A stretch of DNA of 16,566 nt from Uruburuella suis (GTDB lineage: Bacteria > Pseudomonadota > Gammaproteobacteria > Burkholderiales > Neisseriaceae): assembly GCF_004341385.1 (NCBI RefSeq), contig NZ_SLXE01000040.1:1-16566 (forward strand). Reading direction: 5' to 3'. How positions within the stretch are numbered: position 1 is the stretch's first letter; each line of letters opens with the position of its first letter. A program made the position numbers and the translations under genes. Positions 12,317 through 16,566 of the stretch are shown here, one piece after another. A model generated the notes under the pieces. It made no database searches. It saw nothing but the letters and a program-made list of their open reading frames with translations, and was not told where the DNA came from.

Positions 12317-13180
12317 TTAAGGCAGCCAGCGAAACTGATACAAACGGGTGGTGGTGCTTGTTTTGCCATTGCCATCGGTTTTGCTTTCCGTTGCTTTCAC
12401 TTCGCTGGGCTGCAGGGTTTGGGTGTTTATTTGGGCGGTAATGATGGTGCTTTTGCTGATTTTTCCTTTAACTTCCTGCCATTCTGCCTGCGTTGCGGGT
12501 GTGGGCGCTTTTTTGAGGTTGTGGTCAAAATTTTCCATAACCGTTTCCAACTCCAGATTTTGAGCGGGCTGAAGGGTGGCGGTGTATTTTAAGGTTAGGT
12601 TGTTTTTTGACGCGTTTACAAGCTGATAATTGGTTTTTCTGATTAAAGGCAGGCCGAATGATGTTTCATTATCGGTTTGATTGAGCGGGAATGTTGCAGG
12701 GTTTTCTTGCGCCCACAAACAAACCCAGTAACACCAAGGCTCTTGCATGGTTTTGAGTTTGAGGGCTTCGTTGAGCTTTTTATCCAGCTCACTATTTTGG
12801 GTTTGATTTGGGTTGTTGTTGCCCAAGTGATTGATAAGGCGGTAATAAGCATCCCATTGCGGAATATCCAGCGGCATTCCTTCTTTGCTGATCACCACAT
12901 CAGGGGCAAGGGCATAGAGTGTTTCTGTAAGCGTTTTGAGCTCTTTGGCGGGCGGTGTGCCGTTGATGGACATCATTTCGGCATTGCTTGTATGCAGCAA
13001 AAAAGTATTGTCCGGTTGCGGCAGCAGCCGAATGCGGTATCGGGTTTTAATGGTTTGGTCAGCCGATTGGATGGTTTCTGTTACTTCGGCCTGATGTTGT
13101 TGCCAATTAAATACCAGTGGCGCAGCATAGAGATTCAACGATGCTGCTGCCACAATGCCTGCGCACAAGATTTTTTTCAT
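12317..13180 (-). CDS. exported protein of unknown function
   Basis: The 287-residue protein, starting MKKILCAGIVAAASLNLYA, has a clear signal peptide with probable cleavage after Ala19, so it is periplasmic or surface-exposed. I do not recognise a family. The mature part is mostly alternating beta-like sequence, with an Asn/Gln-rich stretch (about 116-131), a tryptophan-rich CYWVC pair (Cys150, Cys154) that might form a disulfide, and an Asp/Gly/Lys/Thr-rich tail before the end YQFRWLP. The ATG lies 3 bases after the rbfA stop, so translation is probably linked to rbfA. Codon use looks more AT-rich than rbfA and truB, suggesting an accessory gene set into a housekeeping unit. Confidence 0.8.
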   Translation of the reverse strand: MKKILCAGIVAAASLNLYAAPLVFNWQQHQAEVTETIQSADQTIKTRYRIRLLPQPDNTFLLHTSNAEMMSINGTPPAKELKTLTETLYALAPDVVISKEGMPLDIPQWDAYYRLINHLGNNNPNQTQNSELDKKLNEALKLKTMQEPWCYWVCLWAQENPATFPLNQTDNETSFGLPLIRKTNYQLVNASKNNLTLKYTATLQPAQNLELETVMENFDHNLKKAPTPATQAEWQEVKGKISKSTIITAQINTQTLQPSEVKATESKTDGNGKTSTTTRLYQFRWLP

Positions 13181-13183
13181 GTG

Positions 13184-13555
13184 TTAATCGTCTACCGGTT
13201 TTTCGGCGGCCACTTCGTCAATCAATTGCGAAATGCTCATGCCGCGCTCAACCGATTCGTCGTATTCAAAATGCAGCTCTGGCGTGCGGAACACGGTGAT
13301 GCGTTTGGATAATTCGCTGCGCAAAAAGCCTTTGGCGTGTTCGAGCGCTTCGGCGGTTACTTCGCGGGCTTTGTCGTCGAGCACGGTGTAGTAAACGGTG
13401 GCGTGGCTGTAATCGCGGGTCACTTCTACATCGTTGATGGTGATAAAGCCGGCGCGCGGGTCTTTCAGGCCAGTGCGCACCAATTCGGCCAGCTCGCGCA
13501 TGATTTGTTCTTTCACGCGGTCGACGCGGGCATAGCCGCGGGCGGGTTTTCTCAT
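13184..13555 (-). CDS. rbfA: 30S ribosome-binding factor RbfA
   Basis: RbfA is a small KH-fold protein that binds the immature 30S subunit and is needed for 16S rRNA 5'-end maturation and growth in the cold. The 123 residues carry the expected N-terminal ARVDRVKEQIMRELAELV, the DPRAGFITINDVEVTRDYSHATVYY core (about 32-56) and the ELHFEYDESVERGMSISQLI end. I chose the ATG at 13555 because AAGGA lies upstream and the family starts there; an open frame from 13657 runs through a DUS hairpin. A perfect TATAAT -10 lies upstream. The stop is 3 bases before the exported-protein gene. Confidence 0.97.
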   Translation of the reverse strand: MRKPARGYARVDRVKEQIMRELAELVRTGLKDPRAGFITINDVEVTRDYSHATVYYTVLDDKAREVTAEALEHAKGFLRSELSKRITVFRTPELHFEYDESVERGMSISQLIDEVAAEKPVDD

Positions 13556-13580
13556 GGGGGTGTCCTTTTCATTATTAAAG

Positions 13581-13610
13581 AGGCCGTCTGAAACCGTGTT
13601 CAGACGGCCT
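13581..13610. repeat. inverted DUS pair in the rbfA leader
   Basis: A 12-bp stem (13581-13592 / 13599-13610) with a 6-base loop. If rbfA transcription starts from the TATAAT at 13630-13625, this hairpin lies within the leader, some ten bases from the RNA 5' end. Confidence 0.75.
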
Positions 13611-13624
13611 GAAGATTGCCCGCC

Positions 13625-13630
13625 ATTATA
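13625..13630 (-). promoter_or_regulatory. -10 box of the rbfA promoter
   Basis: A consensus TATAAT on the minus strand, 70 bases before the rbfA ATG. The -35 position at a 17-base gap reads CGTTTT, a poor match, and overlaps the T run of the preceding terminator. Confidence 0.5.
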
Positions 13631-13645
13631 GCTGAAAACGGACGC

Positions 13646-13672
13646 AAAAAACGGCACCTGAAAAGATGCCGT
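13646..13672 (-). terminator. rho-independent terminator of the transporter-kinase unit
   Basis: A 6-bp GC-rich stem (13651-13656 / 13667-13672), extendable by two pairs, is followed on the minus strand by six Ts. No DUS is present. It lies 21 bases past the kinase stop. Confidence 0.85.
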
Positions 13673-13693
13673 GGTGAAAGATTCGCTCCGCCA

Positions 13694-14575
13694 TCAAGCC
13701 GGATGCATAAAGCTTTCTATTTGCTGCAGGCTGATTTCGGGCGTGGCACCGTGGTAAGAGGCCACCAGCGCGCCCAGTGCGCAGGCAAAGGCGAGTGCTT
13801 CTTGCGGCGCGGCGGCATTGAGCAGCTTGTAGGTGAGGCCGGCCAAAAAGCTGTCGCCCGAGCCCACGGTGTCGGCCACTTTCACGCGAAAGCCGCTGTT
13901 GTGGTAAATCTGGCCTTCTTGATAATACATGGCGCCGTGGCTGCCGAGGGTAACGCAGATTTTGGCCGCGCCGCTCAAATCGGCCAAAAAGCGGATGTTT
14001 TGCTCGAGCGAATGGTATTTGGAGCCGAGCGTGCTGGCGATTTCATGCAGCTCGTCATCGTTGAGCTTCACCAAGTCGGCCAGCTTCATGGTGGCCAAAA
14101 TGCGCTCAATGTCGTAATGCGGCGGGCGCAGGTTAACATCGAAAATTTTGAATTTGGCCTGCTCGAGCAATTGCGCCAGCGATGCACGCGACACTTCATC
14201 GCGGGTGGAGAGGCTGCCGAAAATAAACGCATCCGATTCGGCCACGCGCGCCAAGGCGGCCGGCTCCACTTCGATGCGGTCCCACGCGCAGGGGTAAACG
14301 ATGTCGTAAGAAGCGCTGCCGCTGCGATCAAGCTTCACCTTTACCAGGCTGGTGGCTTGGGTTTTATCTACCTGCAAAAGGTTGCTGTGAACATTTTTTT
14401 CTTCAATCTGGCGCAGCAATTCCGCGCCGTCGGCATCATCGCCGCGGCGGCTGATGATGCTGGCATCCGCACCGAGCGAGCGCAGCCGCACCAACACATT
14501 CAGCGGCGCACCGCCGAGCACTTTGCCATCGGGAAAATCATCCCACAACACTTCGCCGAAGCTGGTCACTTTCAT
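13694..14575 (-). CDS. PfkB-family carbohydrate kinase, probable fructokinase
   Basis: The 293-residue ribokinase-like sugar kinase phosphorylates a hexose with ATP in the cytosol. The PfkB marks are the GGAPLNVLVRLRSLGADASI segment (21-40), typical of fructokinases, and the C-terminal signature DTVGSGDSFLAGL (235-247) with catalytic Asp241 and the anion hole GSGD. The start FGEVLWDDFPDG is also typical of the fructokinase branch. The ATG forms an ATGA overlap with the transporter stop, so the two are translated together, and the kinase very likely phosphorylates what the transporter imports. Fructose is the best guess; glucose or mannose cannot be excluded. Confidence 0.9.
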   Translation of the reverse strand: MKVTSFGEVLWDDFPDGKVLGGAPLNVLVRLRSLGADASIISRRGDDADGAELLRQIEEKNVHSNLLQVDKTQATSLVKVKLDRSGSASYDIVYPCAWDRIEVEPAALARVAESDAFIFGSLSTRDEVSRASLAQLLEQAKFKIFDVNLRPPHYDIERILATMKLADLVKLNDDELHEIASTLGSKYHSLEQNIRFLADLSGAAKICVTLGSHGAMYYQEGQIYHNSGFRVKVADTVGSGDSFLAGLTYKLLNAAAPQEALAFACALGALVASYHGATPEISLQQIESFMHPA

Positions 14576-15903
14576 AATGTATCTTCCTTGATCAGAGATT
14601 TGGACAATTCCTCAAGCGGTACGCCTTTGGTTTCTGGCATCATAAACATGACGAATAAAAGCTGCAACACCATCATCGCGGTAAACACGACAAACACCCA
14701 TGCCGCGCCTATGCTGTCAAACAAAAACGGAATGGCGGCGGGAATGGCGGCGGCCAGCACCCAGTGGGTGGAGCTGCCGAGCGATTGGCCTTGTGCGCGC
14801 AGGTGGCCGGGGAAAATTTCGGAAATAAACACCCAAATCACCGTGCCCTGGCCGATGGCGTGCGCCGCGATAAAGAGGAAGAAAAACAGCGGCACCGCCA
14901 TGCCTTGCCAGTGCATGAAAAAGGCCAGCGATACCAAGCCCAAAGAAATAATATAGCCAAACGAGCCGATATACATCAATTGGCGGCGGCCGAATTTGTC
15001 GATTAGAGCCAAGCCCACAAAAGTGAAAATCAGGTTCACAATGCCGATGCCCACGCTGCTGAGCATGGCGGCGCTTTTTTCCAAACCGGCAATTTCAAAA
15101 ATGCGCGGAGCGTAATACAGAAAAGCATTGATGCCCGACACTTGGTTGAAAAAGGCAATCAGAAAAGCGAGCAACACCGGCGTGCGGTATTTTTTCAGCC
15201 ACATGCTTTCTTTTTTGTGCGCGCTATCGGCTTTGGCTGCGGCTGCCAGCTCTTCAAAATCGGCATCGGGATTAATCTGCTTCAACACCGCGCGCGCTTC
15301 TTCATAGCGGCCTTTCATCATCAGCCAGCGCGGCGACATCGGCACGGTCAACACCATTAAGGTGTAGATGATGGCCGGCAGCACCTGTATGCCCAGCATC
15401 CAGCGCCAAGTGTTGGCGCCCAAATCGAGACTGGTAAACATAAAATTCGACAAATAAGCCATCAAAATGCCGAACACGATATTGAATTGATACATCGCCA
15501 CCAAGCGGCCGCGTTTGTCGGGCGGCGCTATTTCAGACACATAGGCCGGCGCGGCAATGGTCGAAGCGCCCACACCCAGCCCGCCCAAAAAACGGAAAGC
15601 GGCAAACAGCCACGGGTCGGAAACCAGCGCCGAGCCGGCCGCGCCGATGATATAGAGAAAACCGATTAAAATCAGCGTTTTCTTGCGGCCGAGGCGGTCA
15701 GTGGGAATGCTGCCGAAAAGCGCACCGATGACCGTACCCCACAATGCCGACGACATCACCACCACGCCGTGAAACAGGCTGGAGCTCTGCCACATTTCCT
15801 GCAAAGCCTGATCGGCACCTGAAATGACAACGGTGTCAAAGCCGAACAAAAAACCGGCCAAGGCAACCGTAATCGACCAGAAAAGAAGTTTATGCTGGTT
15901 CAT
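14572..15903 (-). CDS. sugar-porter-family MFS transporter
   Basis: This 443-residue inner-membrane proton-sugar symporter or facilitator belongs to the sugar porter branch (TC 2.A.1.1) with about 12 helices. Family motifs: FLFGFDTVVISGA (18-30) in helix 1, DRLGRKK (69-75) in the 2-3 loop, PMSPRWLMMKGR (188-199) before the central loop, the sugar-contact motif QVSGINAFLYYAP (254-266) in helix 7, DKFGRR (302-307) and PETKG (423-427) after helix 12. I chose the ATG at 15903 because AAAGGA lies upstream and because the frame from 15987 adds a non-family basic stretch. It is coupled by a 4-base overlap to a fructokinase-type gene, which suggests fructose or another hexose as substrate. Confidence 0.93.
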   Translation of the reverse strand: MNQHKLLFWSITVALAGFLFGFDTVVISGADQALQEMWQSSSLFHGVVVMSSALWGTVIGALFGSIPTDRLGRKKTLILIGFLYIIGAAGSALVSDPWLFAAFRFLGGLGVGASTIAAPAYVSEIAPPDKRGRLVAMYQFNIVFGILMAYLSNFMFTSLDLGANTWRWMLGIQVLPAIIYTLMVLTVPMSPRWLMMKGRYEEARAVLKQINPDADFEELAAAAKADSAHKKESMWLKKYRTPVLLAFLIAFFNQVSGINAFLYYAPRIFEIAGLEKSAAMLSSVGIGIVNLIFTFVGLALIDKFGRRQLMYIGSFGYIISLGLVSLAFFMHWQGMAVPLFFFLFIAAHAIGQGTVIWVFISEIFPGHLRAQGQSLGSSTHWVLAAAIPAAIPFLFDSIGAAWVFVVFTAMMVLQLLFVMFMMPETKGVPLEELSKSLIKEDTL

Positions 15904-15936
15904 GAAGCGTCCTTTAATTATGCTGAGTTGAGGAGT

Positions 15937-15952
15937 GCCGCTTTCAAACGGC
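15937..15952. promoter_or_regulatory. imperfect palindrome in the transporter leader, possible operator
   Basis: GCCGCTTTCAAACGGC pairs at 12 of 16 positions and lies 33 bases before the transporter ATG. A sugar-responsive repressor site is conceivable. No regulator gene is present in the window. Confidence 0.25.
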
Positions 15953-16015
15953 TTGTTTTCAGCAGCAGGCGCAAAGCGCGGCTGCACGGTTTCATCATGA
16001 GGTGTGAGAAAGTGC

Positions 16016-16027
16016 TTCAGACGGCCT
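16016..16027 (-). repeat. single AG-DUS upstream of the transporter gene
   Basis: A full 12-base AG-DUS without an inverted partner. Its end overlaps the candidate -10 box at 16031-16026. Confidence 0.9.
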
Positions 16028-16054
16028 TATATTCAGATTTATACCTTGCCGCAA
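16026..16054 (-). promoter_or_regulatory. candidate promoter of the transporter-kinase unit
   Basis: On the minus strand TTGCGG (16054-16049) and TATAAG (16031-16026) are separated by 17 bases. The -10 is a good match; the -35 matches only TTG. It lies about 120 bases before the transporter ATG. Confidence 0.35.
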
Positions 16055-16177
16055 AGGGCTGTAATAAAACTAAACGATTTTGTTAAGCGCATTATTATGA
16101 AAACAAAATAAGCTGGCAACTGTTTGTTTGCGAGATGTGGAAGAAATTTGATGCACGGCAAAAAAGCGGCCGCTGTT

Positions 16178-16187
16178 GGGGGGGGGG
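16178..16187 (+). repeat. G10 homopolymer
   Basis: Ten consecutive G residues lie in AT-rich intergenic DNA. Poly-G tracts of this length are prone to slippage and drive phase variation in Neisseria when they lie in coding or promoter sequence. Here the only frame through it is 19 codons (ATG at 16151), which I do not count as a gene. Confidence 0.9.
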
Positions 16188-16282
16188 CGAGGGTGTTTCT
16201 ATCTAATTGATGTTTATCGTTTAATTTGATAAACCTTCAAGAAGGGTATGAGGTATATAAATTGGAAAAATAAACTTATGTT

Positions 16283-16294
16283 TTCAGACGGCCT
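16283..16294 (-). repeat. single AG-DUS
   Basis: A 12-base AG-DUS without an inverted partner, in the gene-poor right end. Confidence 0.9.
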
Positions 16295-16347
16295 GAAAAA
16301 CTTGAAAATCTGATTATGTATATAGAAATTAAAATTCAGGAAAACCT

Positions 16348-16476
16348 GTGATTCAGCTTTTTTATATTGAGTTGGTGCTGGCTTTCTGCGCGTTTCTGTT
16401 TGGTTTGGTTGCAAAATTGAATTATCCTACATGCGCATTTTTGTTGGGTGCGGGATGCACGGCGGCAGCTTGCTAG
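16348..16476 (+). CDS. possible small hydrophobic protein, 42 residues, GTG start
   Basis: A GTG at 16348 is preceded by AGGA (16338-16341) at a 6-base gap and opens a 42-codon frame starting MIQLFYIELVLAFCAFLFGL. Residues 3-22 would form one membrane helix, and the C-terminal part is again hydrophobic with three cysteines. It is too short and cysteine-rich to classify; I do not recognise it. The good ribosome site and helix-like start favour a real small membrane protein, but chance is possible in this AT-rich stretch. It ends at the IS-end-like sequence at 16475. Confidence 0.35.
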   Translation: MIQLFYIELVLAFCAFLFGLVAKLNYPTCAFLLGAGCTAAAC

Positions 16477-16566
16477 GGTCTGTTCACAATTACTTGTCAT
16501 AACATTGAATAAAAAGGAAAGCAGGTGTAAAAAGGGAGCTCTCACACAACCCTAATACACCTGCCA
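16475..16566. other. hairpin-rich right edge, possible insertion-sequence end
   Basis: AGGGTCTGTTCACAATTA at 16475-16492 resembles the terminal repeat of some IS families. After it, GCAGGTGTA (16521-16529) and TACACCTGC (16556-16564) are a 9-bp perfect inverted repeat, with an inner AGGG/CCCT pair and a GAGCTC site within the loop. No transposase is visible and the window stops here, so the element, if any, continues outside. Confidence 0.25.

Noticed and set aside
13616..14956. 446-codon plus-strand open frame opposite the kinase and transporter
   Set aside because: It overlaps the kinase, which has the complete PfkB signature, and the 3' end of the transporter. Its composition is that of a reverse-strand shadow.
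16077..16109. 8-bp inverted repeat ATTTTGTT / AACAAAAT as a terminator
   Set aside because: It is all AT except one pair, lacks a T run and does not end any supported gene.
16248..16313. 21-codon ORF starting at ATG 16248
   Set aside because: The purine-rich stretch before it is too close to the ATG, the frame runs through a DUS, and the product is not hydrophobic or recognisable.

Overview
The window comes from a Neisseria species or a very close relative. The 10-base neisserial DNA uptake sequence GCCGTCTGAA occurs at least 28 times on the two strands, about once per 590 bases. Most copies are the AGGCCGTCTGAA dialect (AG-DUS), and eleven inverted pairs form hairpins at gene ends. I see one ATGCCGTCTGAA copy. 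This dialect argues against N. meningitidis or N. gonorrhoeae, where ATGCCGTCTGAA dominates; I cannot name the species. It is mostly ordinary chromosomal sequence, with no phage, CRISPR array, secretion locus or defence island, and no tRNA or rRNA gene.

Left to right. A short 4-oxalocrotonate-tautomerase-superfamily gene (CHMI type, +) lies at 107-463. A gene-free stretch built of nested repeats (464-845) follows. pnp (PNPase, -) has a structured leader. A plus-strand pair then encodes a RibD-C/dihydrofolate-reductase-like protein and a membrane-anchored metallo-beta-lactamase-fold hydrolase. adhE (bifunctional aldehyde/alcohol dehydrogenase, -) has an upstream region with the exact geometry of an FNR class II promoter. 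A two-gene minus-strand unit encodes a glutathione S-transferase and a glutathione peroxidase. Its promoter overlaps the end of a 100-bp Correia-like miniature element.

The right half is almost entirely minus strand. A sugar-porter MFS transporter and a PfkB fructokinase-type kinase overlap by four bases and end at a classic non-DUS terminator. Then come rbfA, two unplaced membrane/exported protein genes, truB and rpsO. This is a ribosome-maturation block interrupted by two accessory-looking genes with very tight junctions: 3 bp after rbfA, and ATGA overlap into truB. The last 600 bases hold a G10 tract, a possible 42-residue hydrophobic ORF and a hairpin that resembles an insertion-sequence end.

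Functional themes: RNA metabolism and translation (pnp, rbfA, truB, rpsO), fermentative redox balance (adhE, probably induced without oxygen), thiol-dependent detoxification (gst, gpx) and hexose uptake plus phosphorylation (MFS, pfkB). I found no convincing undescribed multi-gene system. The most useful leads are the adhE promoter, the Correia-like element driving gst, the rpsO and pnp leaders, and the two genes inside the rbfA-truB unit.
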